Source: Caballeronia sp. INDeC2
GTDB lineage: Bacteria; Pseudomonadota; Gammaproteobacteria; Burkholderiales; Burkholderiaceae
Direction of reading: 5' to 3'
Assembly (NCBI RefSeq): GCF_023631325.1
Contig: NZ_JALQDG010000003.1
Span: forward strand, 620,001-684,000
Length of the DNA: 64,000 nt
Under the pieces are notes generated by a model, which saw only the letters and a program-made list of their open reading frames with translations, was not told the DNA's origin and did no database searches. Shown in pieces: positions 6,823 to 15,466 of the stretch. How positions within the stretch are numbered: the first letter of the stretch is position 1; each line of letters opens with the position of its first letter. Position numbers and translations under genes: made by a program.

Positions 6823-8289
6823 ATGACACGAAAGCGAGCAAATTCCACCGCGAGCAAACAGCCGGCGGCTGCTGGCACACGCGCGCAGGCCGGAGACAGC
6901 TTCGCTAACTTCGCCGCGCGCGTTGGTGTAGGCACGGACAATCAGTCGAGCAACTCGACGTATCAGTTTGACTTCATCAGCCGCAATCGCATCAAGCTTG
7001 AGGCGATGTATCGCTCGTCATGGATCGTCGGGCAGGCGGTCGACGTCGTTGCCGAGGACATGACTCGCGCCGGCATAGAGATAGTCGGAGACACCGTTCA
7101 GCCCGATGATAAGGAGCGTGTCTACAAAGCGTTCCAACGTCTTGGCGTGTGGGATAAGACGACTGACACTGCGAAGTGGGGTCGTCTTTACGGTGGCGCG
7201 ATCGCTGTGATGCTCATTGACGGGCAGAACATGGCCACGCCGCTGCGCCCAGAGACGGTCGGAAAGGACCAGTTCAAGGGCCTGTACGTGCTCGATCGTT
7301 GGATGTGTCAACCGTCGCTCACCCAGAAGGTAGCCGAATTCGGGCCGCACTTCGGCGAGCCGATGAACTACACGGTCCAAACGAGCCAGACGCCGCTGGA
7401 TGGCAAGGTCATTCATTACTCGCGCGTGCTGCGCTTCGATGGCGTTGACCTTCCGTATCAGCAGCGCTTCAGCGAACAGGGCTGGGGACAGTCGGTCATC
7501 GAGCGGCTTTACGACCGGCTAGTGGCATTCGACAGCACAACGCAAGGCATTGCTCAGCTCGTCTACAAGGCTCACCTTCGCACGCTGAAGGTCAAGGATC
7601 TTCGCAGCGTTCTCGCTGCTGGCGGCCCTGCGGAGCGCGCTCTGCTGCGCAACGTGGACTTCATACGGCGGTTTCAGTCCAATGAAGGGCTAACGCTGAT
7701 CGATGCCGAAGACGAATTCGATTCGCACCAGTTCACGTTTTCCGGGCTCGACAACGTACTGTTGCAGTTCGGGCAGCAGTTGTCTGGCGCGCTGCAGATT
7801 CCGTTGGTTCGCCTGTTCGGGCAGTCACCTGCCGGCCTGAACGCGACCGGCGAGTCCGACCTCGCGATGTACCACGACAACATCAAGCAGCAGCAGGAGC
7901 GGCGGCTTCGTAGTCCCTTCGACACCCTGCTCGAGGTGCAGTGGCGCAGCGAGCTTGGCATTGATCCGCCCGAAGGCATGACGTTCGAGTTCCGCTCACT
8001 TGAACAGATGTCGGATGTCGAGAAATCGACCGTGGCGAACACGGTCGCTGATGCAGTCGGCAAGGCCTACGACATGCAAGCGATCGACCGCGCGACGGCC
8101 ATGAAGGAGTTGCGCGCGTCGAGCCATGCAACTGGAATCTTCAGCAACATTACCGACGAGATGATCGCGGAAGCTGAGAACGATCCTCCTCCCGTCTTGG
8201 AACTGCCCAATGCTGATGAAAACCAGAACGGCGGACCGGGAGCGCAAGCGCAATCGGAACCGGGATCCGGTCAAAACGCGGCGGGTTGA
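6823..8289 (+). CDS. Portal protein (DUF1073 type)
   Basis: A 488-aa portal that forms the dodecameric DNA gate of the head. The N-terminal region (NRIKLEAMYRSSWIVGQAVDVVAEDMTRAGIEI) and the middle (FSGLDNVLLQFGQQLSGALQIPLVRLFGQSPAGLNATGESD) are characteristic of DUF1073 portals, now often labelled 'anti-CBASS Acb1-like N-terminal'. No 2H-phosphoesterase motifs of an Acb1 domain are present, so it is just a portal. The last 110 residues are polar and probably disordered. The next gene begins 80 bp before this one ends. Confidence 0.9.
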   Translation: MTRKRANSTASKQPAAAGTRAQAGDSFANFAARVGVGTDNQSSNSTYQFDFISRNRIKLEAMYRSSWIVGQAVDVVAEDMTRAGIEIVGDTVQPDDKERVYKAFQRLGVWDKTTDTAKWGRLYGGAIAVMLIDGQNMATPLRPETVGKDQFKGLYVLDRWMCQPSLTQKVAEFGPHFGEPMNYTVQTSQTPLDGKVIHYSRVLRFDGVDLPYQQRFSEQGWGQSVIERLYDRLVAFDSTTQGIAQLVYKAHLRTLKVKDLRSVLAAGGPAERALLRNVDFIRRFQSNEGLTLIDAEDEFDSHQFTFSGLDNVLLQFGQQLSGALQIPLVRLFGQSPAGLNATGESDLAMYHDNIKQQQERRLRSPFDTLLEVQWRSELGIDPPEGMTFEFRSLEQMSDVEKSTVANTVADAVGKAYDMQAIDRATAMKELRASSHATGIFSNITDEMIAEAENDPPPVLELPNADENQNGGPGAQAQSEPGSGQNAAG

Positions 8290-8974
8290 ACTGACGTACG
8301 CCGGCCAGTTGCGCAAGGTGGCGCAGCAAGTCGGCGCGATCATCGATGGATTTCCACCCGGCGATCCTGAAGCCGTGCCGACGGTCACGGACATGCTCGC
8401 GAAGTACGCCGAGATCCTGATTCCTTGGGCGACGGCTACCGCTTCGAAGATGCTCGGCGAGGTCAATCACCGAGACGAGCAGGCGTGGTTCTCTCACGCG
8501 AATGACATTTCGCGGGCGCTACGCGAGGAAATTCGCACGGCGCCGACCGGCGCTCTCATGCAGCAGTTGCTAGCGGAACAGGTCACGCTCATCAAGAGCT
8601 TGCCTCTCGACGCTGCTAAGCGCGTACATGAGCTCACGCTCGCGGGCATCGAGGATGGAACGCGCGCTAAGGAAATCGCGAAGGAGATTGTGCGGTCTGG
8701 CGAAGTGTCGATGAACCGCGCAAATTTGATCGCACGCACGGAAGTCGCACGCACCGCGTCGAAACTGACCGAAGCGCGCGCCCTGCACATCGGCAGCGAT
8801 GGCTACATCTGGCGGACGTCAAAGGATTCTGACGTGCGTCACTCACACAAAGAGATGGAAGGTAAGTACGTGCGGTGGGATACACCGCCACGGCTTTCTG
8901 ACGGCACGGTCACGCATGCGGGGCAAATCTATAACTGCCGGTGCTACCCGGAGCCTGTAATCCCGGATCTATGA
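8210..8974 (+). CDS. Head morphogenesis protein (Mu gpF / SPP1 gp7-like)
   Basis: A 254-aa minor head protein. The C-terminal hallmark of the family is clear: NLIARTEVARTASKLTEAR, then WRTSKDSDVRHSHKEMEGKYV and the closing CRCYPEPV. The N-terminus is very basic (RTADRERKRNRNRDPVKTRR), which may aid DNA or portal contact. Starts at 8210 or 8216 both lie within the portal gene; the 80-bp overlap in another frame is unusual for this otherwise 1-4-bp spaced operon, and a later start cannot be excluded. Confidence 0.88.
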   Translation: MLMKTRTADRERKRNRNRDPVKTRRVELTYAGQLRKVAQQVGAIIDGFPPGDPEAVPTVTDMLAKYAEILIPWATATASKMLGEVNHRDEQAWFSHANDISRALREEIRTAPTGALMQQLLAEQVTLIKSLPLDAAKRVHELTLAGIEDGTRAKEIAKEIVRSGEVSMNRANLIARTEVARTASKLTEARALHIGSDGYIWRTSKDSDVRHSHKEMEGKYVRWDTPPRLSDGTVTHAGQIYNCRCYPEPVIPDL

Positions 8975-8975
8975 C

Positions 8976-10292
8976 ATGAAGTTCTACGCCACACAGCAGC
9001 TCGGGCCGAAACGCTCTATGACGCCGGAGGGGTATCTCGTCTGCAAAGACGTGCCTGTCGCGCGGACTGGCGACATGACGTACGCGCCGGGAGAGGTTCC
9101 GATAGCACCGGGCCCCGATGGCTTGATTCACATCACGCGTGACGCCGATGAGGTTTTTCATCCAGACACGCTGGCCAGCTGCGAAGGCAAGTCGGTCACC
9201 GTTGCACACCCGCCGGACTTCGTGAATCCCGACAACGTCGATGAGCTTGAGGTCGGGTTGATGATGAACATTAGGCGCGGAAGCGGCATCGACTCCGATC
9301 TGGTCCTCGCCGATCTGCTGATCAAGCGGCGAGTTGGCATCGATGCTGTTCTCAAGCACGGCGTCGAGCAAGTCAGTCTTGGCTACGACGCCGACTATCA
9401 ACAGGTATCACCCGGCCGCGGGGTTCAGCGCGGAATTTTAGTCAACCACGTGGCGTTGGTTCCCCGCGGCCGATGCGGTCCGCGCTGCGAAATCGGAGAT
9501 GAGGAAACGGTTATGCCGACCACCGACAAGAAGCCCAGCTGGCTGGATGGCCTGAAGGCGTTTATCAAGGATGCCGAGGCCGAAGGCGAAACGGAAGCCG
9601 AAAAGGAAGCGCGGCTGAAGAAGGAAAAGGAAGACGAGGAAGCCGCCGAGCGAAAGAAGACCGGTGATGCTCTCTCTATGATCCTGCAAAAGCTCACCAC
9701 GCTCGACGCTGATGTGCAGGCCCTGAAGAAAGGCAAGACCGGCGACGAAGAGACGGCCGAAGAGAAAGAGGCTCGGGAGAAGAAGGAAAAGGCCGAGAAG
9801 GAAGGCAAGACGGACGACGAAACGATCGCGGGCGCGGAGTCGCAGTCGAACGGCGTGCTCTCCGATCAAGACGTCTTGATCTACACCGGCGACAGCGCCG
9901 CCCTGATCCCGGCGCGCGCGGAAATTCTCGCGCCCGGCATCAAACTCGCGACGTTCGACTCGGCGAAGGCCAGCACGAAGGACACGGCAGCGCATCTGTG
10001 CGCATGTCAGCGTCGCGCCCTTGCCGCCGCGCACAAGACCGATGACGGAAAGGCTGTGCTCACACCTCTCGTCGGTACCGCGACCGTAGATTTCGACAAG
10101 ATGCCGCCAATGGCCGTCAACGCAATCTTCACGAGCGCGGCCGAAGCAATGCGCGCGAAGAACAACGCCGGCGGCGGCAAGGGCGCGACTATCGACCTCA
10201 AGCCAATGGGCAAGATGAGCGTCACCGACTCGATTCGCAAGATGCAGGAAAACGCCAACAAAATGTGGGCCGGTTCGGTCCAATCCAAATAA
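8976..10292 (+). CDS. Prohead protease-scaffold (DUF2213)
   Basis: A 438-aa protein. Residues 1-175 match DUF2213, a family considered a head-maturation protease (ending SLGYDADYQQVSPGRGVQRGILVNHVALVPRGRCG). Residues about 180-310 are highly charged Lys/Glu coiled coil (EAEKEARLKKEKEDEEAAERKK), as in scaffolds. The C-terminal part ends in a helix-rich segment (SVTDSIRKMQENANKMW). An internal start at 9513 with its own Shine-Dalgarno would yield a separate scaffold. It lies two bases after the preceding stop, directly upstream of the capsid genes. Confidence 0.85.
   Translation: MKFYATQQLGPKRSMTPEGYLVCKDVPVARTGDMTYAPGEVPIAPGPDGLIHITRDADEVFHPDTLASCEGKSVTVAHPPDFVNPDNVDELEVGLMMNIRRGSGIDSDLVLADLLIKRRVGIDAVLKHGVEQVSLGYDADYQQVSPGRGVQRGILVNHVALVPRGRCGPRCEIGDEETVMPTTDKKPSWLDGLKAFIKDAEAEGETEAEKEARLKKEKEDEEAAERKKTGDALSMILQKLTTLDADVQALKKGKTGDEETAEEKEAREKKEKAEKEGKTDDETIAGAESQSNGVLSDQDVLIYTGDSAALIPARAEILAPGIKLATFDSAKASTKDTAAHLCACQRRALAAAHKTDDGKAVLTPLVGTATVDFDKMPPMAVNAIFTSAAEAMRAKNNAGGGKGATIDLKPMGKMSVTDSIRKMQENANKMWAGSVQSK
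9513..10292 (+). CDS. Nested scaffold protein from internal start
   Basis: In-frame ATG at residue 180 of the DUF2213 gene is preceded by GGAGATGAGG, with GAGG eight bases upstream. This is as good a ribosome-binding site as those of neighbouring genes. It lies exactly at the junction between the protease domain and the charged coiled coil. The 259-aa product would be a free scaffold, the arrangement known for lambda C/Nu3. Translation from here is inferred. Confidence 0.55.
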   Translation: MPTTDKKPSWLDGLKAFIKDAEAEGETEAEKEARLKKEKEDEEAAERKKTGDALSMILQKLTTLDADVQALKKGKTGDEETAEEKEAREKKEKAEKEGKTDDETIAGAESQSNGVLSDQDVLIYTGDSAALIPARAEILAPGIKLATFDSAKASTKDTAAHLCACQRRALAAAHKTDDGKAVLTPLVGTATVDFDKMPPMAVNAIFTSAAEAMRAKNNAGGGKGATIDLKPMGKMSVTDSIRKMQENANKMWAGSVQSK

Positions 10293-10305
10293 GGAGCCTT
10301 AGGAC

Positions 10306-10797
10306 ATGACCGCTTACCTCTACCGCCTGCCCAGTGGCTTCGCAGGCATGATCACGCGTGTCGACGCGACGGATACGGAGCCGCAGATCATCGACAGCAC
10401 GACGCCGCCGACGTCGTTCGGCGTGCCCGTCAAGATGGTCGCGGGCAAGATTCAGCCGATCGCAGCCGGTGACACCGCTTCGGTGATCTATGGCTTTCTC
10501 GTGCGCCCGTTTCCCTTCCAAGGGCAGAACATCGCGCAGGCGATCGGCACGCAGGTTCCCCCGACCTCCGGCACGGGCGACATCATGCGCCGCGGTTACA
10601 TGTCGGTGAAGGCAAACGCAGGCACACCGGCGTTCGGCGGCGCTGTATATGTGCGCGTCGGCTCGCCTTCTGGCGCCAAAGTCATCGGCGGCATTGAAGC
10701 GGCTGCTGACGGTGCAAATACCGTGATCGTTCCGACCGCGCAGTTCAAGAGCGCGCCGGACGCAAACGGCAACGTCGAAATCGAATACAACATCTAA
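10306..10797 (+). CDS. Head cement/decoration protein
   Basis: A 163-aa beta-rich protein immediately before the major capsid gene, with GGAG 11 bases upstream. Sequence features (GFAGMITRVDATDTEPQIID, YGFLVRPFPFQ, GDIMRRGYMSVKANAGTPAFGGAVYVRV, and a closing VEIEYNI) match the structural cement proteins that accompany DUF2184-type capsids. Likely role: reinforcing the expanded shell. Confidence 0.8.
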   Translation: MTAYLYRLPSGFAGMITRVDATDTEPQIIDSTTPPTSFGVPVKMVAGKIQPIAAGDTASVIYGFLVRPFPFQGQNIAQAIGTQVPPTSGTGDIMRRGYMSVKANAGTPAFGGAVYVRVGSPSGAKVIGGIEAAADGANTVIVPTAQFKSAPDANGNVEIEYNI

Positions 10798-10811
10798 GGG
10801 GCTGACCGTCC

Positions 10812-11864
10812 ATGAGCAAGTTCAACAAAACGCTTATCGCGGCTGCCTCCGGCCTTGTAGTGCCGCAAGCGCCAGCGATCATCCGCGCGCGCACGATGGA
10901 TAGCGCGATGCAAACCTTCGACGCGGCTACCGTCGACAGCGCCGGCGCTTTCCTTATCGGCGAACTGGAGCGTCTCGATCCGACGCTGCACGCGCCGCTC
11001 GCATCGTTCACTTGGTCCCGTGACATCGATCTGCGCGAAGACATCACGCTCGCTGACGACTTCTCGTCGTTCACGCGTACGGAGTTCGCCGCTCCGGATG
11101 GCACGGCCGTGTCGAAGAAGTCGTGGATCGGTAAAACAACGACCGCCCTCACCGGCGTCGGCGTGGACAACGCCAAGACCCCGACCCCGGTTACTCCGTG
11201 GGGTATGGAACTTGGCTGGTCGATGTTCGAATTGGCGTCATCGATGCAAGTCGGCCGCCCGATCGACACCGACAAAGTCACGGCGATGAACTGGAAATAC
11301 AACTTTGACGTCGACGAACAGGTGTATATGGGCGACGCTGGTCTTGGCCAGTACGGCCTGCTGAATTCGCCGCTCGTGACGCCGACCAACGTTCCGAACG
11401 GAGCGAGTGGCTCGCCGCTCTGGTCGCAGAAGACGCCCGACGAAATTCTGGCGGATGTGAACTCGACGTTGACCGGCGCATGGGCAGCTTCTGGCTACGC
11501 TTATGTACCGACTCGTCTGCTCGTTCCTCCGACCGCGTTTGCCAGCCTGGTGTCGACTAAGGTCAGCACCGCAGGTAACGTGAGCATTCTCGAGTTTCTG
11601 AAGGCGAACTCGATCGCGATGGCCAATAACGGCACGCCGCTCGAGATTCTGCCGGTGAAGTGGCTGGAAACGGCTGGTGTCGGCAGCACGCGCCGCATGG
11701 TGGCGTACACGAAGCAGCGCGACAAGGTCCGCTTCCCGCTCGTTCCGCTGCAACGCACGCCGCTGCAATTCCGCGGGATCCATCAGTACGTCGCCTATTA
11801 CGGTCGTCTCGGCGCCGTGGAAGTGGTGTATCCGGAACTCATCGCTTATCGCGACGGCATCTAA
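10812..11864 (+). CDS. Major capsid protein (DUF2184)
   Basis: A 350-aa HK97-fold capsid protein of the DUF2184 group. Recognisable blocks are FTWSRDIDLREDITLADDFSSFTRTEF, the domain turn VTPWGMELGWSMFELASSMQVGRPIDTDK, and the C-terminal QRTPLQFRGIHQYVAYYGRLGAVEVVYPELIAYRDGI. It has no N-terminal propeptide of obvious length, consistent with use of a separate scaffold. The preceding gene is the cement protein; the next starts 10 bp on. Confidence 0.92.
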   Translation: MSKFNKTLIAAASGLVVPQAPAIIRARTMDSAMQTFDAATVDSAGAFLIGELERLDPTLHAPLASFTWSRDIDLREDITLADDFSSFTRTEFAAPDGTAVSKKSWIGKTTTALTGVGVDNAKTPTPVTPWGMELGWSMFELASSMQVGRPIDTDKVTAMNWKYNFDVDEQVYMGDAGLGQYGLLNSPLVTPTNVPNGASGSPLWSQKTPDEILADVNSTLTGAWAASGYAYVPTRLLVPPTAFASLVSTKVSTAGNVSILEFLKANSIAMANNGTPLEILPVKWLETAGVGSTRRMVAYTKQRDKVRFPLVPLQRTPLQFRGIHQYVAYYGRLGAVEVVYPELIAYRDGI

Positions 11865-11874
11865 GGAGGCAGTC

Positions 11875-12150
11875 ATGGCGAAGGTAATCGCGAAGAAGGC
11901 ATTCCGTCTCACGCGCGACGACGGCTCGACGGTAGACTACGCGGCTGGTGACACAGTCTCAAAGGAAGACGCAGAGCACTGGTACACCAAAGCGCATCTC
12001 GACGATGCACTCGCCGACGATGAGCAGGCTAACCGCATTGACGAGGCCGCGCAAAATCCCGCCGGCAACGTCCCGAACGCCGAAGCGCAGAAGCAAGCCG
12101 AGGCCGCCACCAAAGCGGGCGATACCGTCCGCGCATCGACGAAAGGCTGA
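11875..12150 (+). CDS. Small head-region protein
   Basis: A 91-aa protein with a consensus ribosome-binding site (AAGGAGG, 7 bp before ATG 11875). The N-terminal half is a compact beta/alpha unit (KVIAKKAFRLTRDDGSTVDYAAGDTVSKEDAEHWYTKAHL); the C-terminal half is Ala/Glu/Gln-rich and likely flexible. Similar small proteins of the STY1053 type lie between capsid and connector genes in many tailed phages. Longer open frames upstream overlap the capsid gene and are rejected. Confidence 0.7.
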   Translation: MAKVIAKKAFRLTRDDGSTVDYAAGDTVSKEDAEHWYTKAHLDDALADDEQANRIDEAAQNPAGNVPNAEAQKQAEAATKAGDTVRASTKG

Positions 12151-12524
12151 TGACACCCGACCAGTTCCGCGCCGACTTCCCAGAGTTCGAGAGCGTCTCG
12201 GATGCGCAGATCAACTTCTGGCTGACCGTATCGACAGCCATGGTTGACCCTGCGCGCTGGGATGAACTCACGAACATCGGGATCGAGCTTCTCACGGCTC
12301 ACCAGCTCGCGATTGCTCTGCGCGATCAAAAGACTGGCGCAGCTGGCGGTGCGACTGGTGGAGTGTCTGGTCCAGTCTCATCGAAGTCTGTCGATAAGGT
12401 CAGCGTCAGCTACAACACGTCAGGCACACAGTATGCCGACGCGGCGTTCTGGAACATGACCTCGTACGGCGTTCGCTACCTCGCGATGGCGCGCATGTTC
12501 GGCGCCGGCGGATACCAGCTTTGA
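12150..12524 (+). CDS. Head-tail connector (DUF4054)
   Basis: A 124-aa adaptor protein, starting on a TGATG overlap. The opening MTPDQFRADFPEFESVSDAQINFWLTVS and the closing YNTSGTQYADAAFWNMTSYGVRYLAMARMFGAGG are typical of DUF4054 connectors that sit beneath the portal. The central Gly/Ala-rich linker is variable in the family. Confidence 0.88.
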   Translation: MTPDQFRADFPEFESVSDAQINFWLTVSTAMVDPARWDELTNIGIELLTAHQLAIALRDQKTGAAGGATGGVSGPVSSKSVDKVSVSYNTSGTQYADAAFWNMTSYGVRYLAMARMFGAGGYQL

Positions 12525-12528
12525 TGCC

Positions 12529-13008
12529 ATGCCCGTCAGAATCACTGTCGATAAGATGGCCAGCATCATCAAGGCCATCAACGAGCTCGGCGCAAAGGAT
12601 GTGCTCGTCGGGGTTCCGGAAGGCAACACCGACCGGAAGTCCGGTGATCCTGCGACCAATGCGCTGATCGGCTACGTGCAGGAATTCGGTTCGCCGGCGA
12701 ATAACATACCCGCTCGTCCATTTCTGATTCCGGGTGTGCAAGACATCCAGAAACCTGCTTCTGACCGGCTGAAGGTCGCCGCGCAGCGCGCATTGAGCGG
12801 TGACCTGTCGCAAGCTGAGAAGCAGCTGAACGCAGCCGGCATGATGGGCCAGAACTCTGCTCGCGCGAAGATCAACAGCAACATCCAGCCGAAACTGTCC
12901 GAACGCACGTTAGCGGCGCGGCGCGCGCGCGGCGTCACGCGCGAGAACACGTTGATCGACACCGGTCAGCTCAGAAATTCCATCACGTACGTTATTCGTA
13001 AGAAGTAG
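12529..13008 (+). CDS. Virion morphogenesis / neck protein
   Basis: A 159-aa protein resembling the head-tail joining family related to Mu gpG and P2 gpS. Typical segments are VLVGVPEGNTDRKSGDPATNALIGYVQEFGSPANNIPARPFLIPGV and the closing RGVTRENTLIDTGQLRNSITYVIRKK, where 'DTGQLRNSI' is a hallmark. It lies in the conserved connector order. It probably completes the tail terminus or neck. Confidence 0.85.
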   Translation: MPVRITVDKMASIIKAINELGAKDVLVGVPEGNTDRKSGDPATNALIGYVQEFGSPANNIPARPFLIPGVQDIQKPASDRLKVAAQRALSGDLSQAEKQLNAAGMMGQNSARAKINSNIQPKLSERTLAARRARGVTRENTLIDTGQLRNSITYVIRKK

Positions 13009-13010
13009 CC

Positions 13011-13382
13011 ATGCCCCTTCTCGATGTTTCCGAAGTTCTGGGTGATCCGGACTTCGCGGATACGCTCGTCTGCATCCGCCAGACGCAGACGGTCGGTGAC
13101 GATGGTATGGCGGTCAACGCCACTCAGACCGTCTCATTTGTCGGCGTCGTCACGGCTGATCGCGGTGTAGAACTCGCGCGGCTCGCTACAGGTTCCCATG
13201 TCTCGGGTTCAATCCTTGTTCACACGGTGTTCCGCCTAACCAACGGCGGCCCGAATGGCGTTGATTCGGATCGCGTGCAGTGGAACGGTAGCGAGTACAT
13301 CGTAACGAGCGTGAACGACTATTCGAGGTATGGCGCGGGCTTCGTTTGCGCGAGTTGCGATCTGATTCCGCTTTCCGGCTGA
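13011..13382 (+). CDS. Neck/tail completion protein
   Basis: A 123-aa beta-rich protein two bases after the previous stop. Alternating strands (TLVCIRQTQTVGDDGMAV, SGSILVHTVFRLTNG, VQWNGSEYIVTSVNDYSRYGAGFVCASCDLI) fit the small neck proteins at this position in myoviruses with DUF3383 sheaths. The name is by synteny; no catalytic motif is present. Confidence 0.7.
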   Translation: MPLLDVSEVLGDPDFADTLVCIRQTQTVGDDGMAVNATQTVSFVGVVTADRGVELARLATGSHVSGSILVHTVFRLTNGGPNGVDSDRVQWNGSEYIVTSVNDYSRYGAGFVCASCDLIPLSG

Positions 13383-13387
13383 CATTC

Positions 13388-13948
13388 ATGGCAAACGATT
13401 CTTCGACCGGCGGCTATCTAGCGCCGGTAGACGCGCAACCACCTCCAGAGGACGCAGCGCTCGATGCGATCTTTCAGCAGTTGGTTGTTGGCGTGACGGG
13501 CTTGCCCGGATCTCTGGTGCGGCCTCGCTGGCAGCCCGTTGTCCCGAAGCAACCTGAGGCGAACGTCAACTGGTGCGCCATCGGCGTGTCGGATCAGACC
13601 CCGGATGCATCGCCGGCCATTCAGCACAACCCAGCTGGCGACGGGAGCGATACCTATATAAGGCACGAGGACATCGATGTCATGTGCTCGTTTTACGGGC
13701 CTGGTGCGAAAGGCTTTGCACAGATGCTCGTCGATGGACTGTGCATCGCGCAGAACATCGAACAGATCAAGGCGCGCGGCATGGCCTTCGTGAGCACGAG
13801 CCTGATTCGCGCGGCGCCCGATTTAGTCAACGAGCAGTGGATACGCAGGTACGACCTGACCTTGCACTTTCGAAGGGCGGTCACGCGGACCTACGCAGTG
13901 TTGAACATTCTGTCGGCCCAGCCCGACTACCACAGCGACAACCCTTAA
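13388..13948 (+). CDS. Neck terminator-like protein (gp12/LIC_12616 type)
   Basis: A 186-aa protein from ATG 13388. The core (LPGSLVRPRWQPVVPKQPEANVNWCAIGVSDQTPD, then IRHEDIDVMCSFYGPGA and RAAPDLVNEQWIRRYDLTLHFRRAVTRTYAVLNI) is typical of phage neck terminator proteins, which cap the tube and sheath under the connector. The next gene is the sheath, as expected. Confidence 0.85.
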   Translation: MANDSSTGGYLAPVDAQPPPEDAALDAIFQQLVVGVTGLPGSLVRPRWQPVVPKQPEANVNWCAIGVSDQTPDASPAIQHNPAGDGSDTYIRHEDIDVMCSFYGPGAKGFAQMLVDGLCIAQNIEQIKARGMAFVSTSLIRAAPDLVNEQWIRRYDLTLHFRRAVTRTYAVLNILSAQPDYHSDNP

Positions 13949-13969
13949 CCGGATCGCGGAGAAATACTC

Positions 13970-15454
13970 ATGTCTCAGGGACTTTCCGTCAGCGACGTCG
14001 TCAATGTGTCGATCGTCATGTCGCCGATCGCGGCCGCGGTCCGAAACTTCGGTGCGCTGCTCGTGCTTGGATCTTCGTCTGTCATCGACACCAACGAGCG
14101 CATCCGTTCCTACACGACGCTCCCCGCTGTCGGTAATGACTTCGGCACGACCTCGCCCGAATATCTCGCGGCGCAGAACTTTTTCTCGCAGTCGCCGCAG
14201 CCGTCGTTGCTGTACATCGGCCGCTGGGCGCAGACCGCGACTTCTGGCGTCTTGCACGGAGCGCGCCTGTCGACTTCGCAGCAGGCGATCGCGAATTTTC
14301 AGGCGATTACGAACGGCGGCTTCAACATTACGGTCGACGGCACGGTCAAGAACATCACCGGCCTGAACTTCTCCGGCGCAGCGAACCTGAATGCCGTCGC
14401 GGCGATTATAGCGACCGCGTTAGGTGCGTCGGCCAATGCAGTCTGGGGCGCAAACAACCAGCGCTTCGACATCGTCAGCAAGACGACGGGCGCCACGTCG
14501 ACTGTGTCCTATGCGTCCGCTGGCACCGGAACTGACATCTCGACGCTGCTCGGGTTGACCGCTGCAAGTGGCGCATCGGTTCCTGTCGCTGGCATCGTGG
14601 CCGAGACGCTTCTCTCCGCGGTTGCCCAACTGGCGAACCTGTCGAACGACTGGTACGGCCTAGCTATCGCCGCGATCGGCCTGAATGACGCGGACCAGAT
14701 CGCCGTTTCCGGTTTCATCGAGGCGTCGAACCCGAACCGCATTTTCGGCATCACGACGCAGGCCGCAGCCACGCTCGACCCGACTTCCACGACTGATTTG
14801 GCCTACGTCTTGGCCGCGGCGAAGTACCGCCGCACGTTCATCCAGTATTCGAGTTCGAGTCCGTATGCGGTCACCTCGATGTACGGCCGTGCCTTCACCG
14901 TCGATTTCACCGGCAACAAGACGACCATCACGCTGAAGTTCAAGCAGGAGCCGGGAGTCACCGCCGAGACGCTCACGGAGACGCAGGCTGCGACGCTGAA
15001 GGCGAAGAAGTGCAATGTCTTCGTGAACTACAACAATTCGACGGCCATCATTCAGGAAGGACAGATGTCGGATGGTTCGTTCTTCGACGAGGTGCATGGA
15101 CTCGACTTCACTCAGAACGATGTGCAGACGGCCGTCTATAACGCGCTCTACACGAGTCCGACGAAGATTCCGCAGACCGACGCCGGCAACGAGATCCTCG
15201 CCAACGTCGTGTCCGCGCGGCTTGCGCAGGGCGTGACGAACGGCCTTATCGCGCCAGGCGTGTGGAACTCGGCTGGCTTCGGTGCGCTGTCTCAAGGCGA
15301 CACGCTGGACAAGGGGTACTACGTCTACACGCCTCCGGTGTCTAGCCAGTCGCAGGCCGATCGCGAAGCGCGCAAGGCGGTAACGATGCAGTGCGCAATC
15401 AAGCTGGCGGGCGCAGTGCATAGCGCGAACGTCATCATCAACGTCAATCGATAA
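13970..15454 (+). CDS. Tail sheath protein (DUF3383)
   Basis: A 494-aa contractile sheath subunit, which makes this a myovirus. The opening SQGLSVSDVVNVSIVMSPIAAAVRNFGALLVLGSS, the central KQEPGVTAETLTETQAATLKAKKCNVFVNYNNSTAIIQEGQMSDGSFFDEVHGLDF and the C-terminal IKLAGAVHSANVIINVNR are diagnostic of the DUF3383 group. GGAG lies 10 bases before ATG. The tube gene follows after 12 bp. Confidence 0.93.
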   Translation: MSQGLSVSDVVNVSIVMSPIAAAVRNFGALLVLGSSSVIDTNERIRSYTTLPAVGNDFGTTSPEYLAAQNFFSQSPQPSLLYIGRWAQTATSGVLHGARLSTSQQAIANFQAITNGGFNITVDGTVKNITGLNFSGAANLNAVAAIIATALGASANAVWGANNQRFDIVSKTTGATSTVSYASAGTGTDISTLLGLTAASGASVPVAGIVAETLLSAVAQLANLSNDWYGLAIAAIGLNDADQIAVSGFIEASNPNRIFGITTQAAATLDPTSTTDLAYVLAAAKYRRTFIQYSSSSPYAVTSMYGRAFTVDFTGNKTTITLKFKQEPGVTAETLTETQAATLKAKKCNVFVNYNNSTAIIQEGQMSDGSFFDEVHGLDFTQNDVQTAVYNALYTSPTKIPQTDAGNEILANVVSARLAQGVTNGLIAPGVWNSAGFGALSQGDTLDKGYYVYTPPVSSQSQADREARKAVTMQCAIKLAGAVHSANVIINVNR

Positions 15455-15466
15455 GCGGGGTTCTGG

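Noticed and set aside
6823..8289. Anti-CBASS (Acb1) enzyme
   Set aside because: The DUF1073 family name points to Acb1, but no 2H-phosphoesterase motifs are present and the gene sits between terminase and head morphogenesis genes; it is a portal.
11677..11874. N-terminal extension of the small head-region protein
   Set aside because: It runs inside the capsid gene in another frame with Arg/Ser-rich shadow composition; AAGGAGG before ATG 11875 decides the start.
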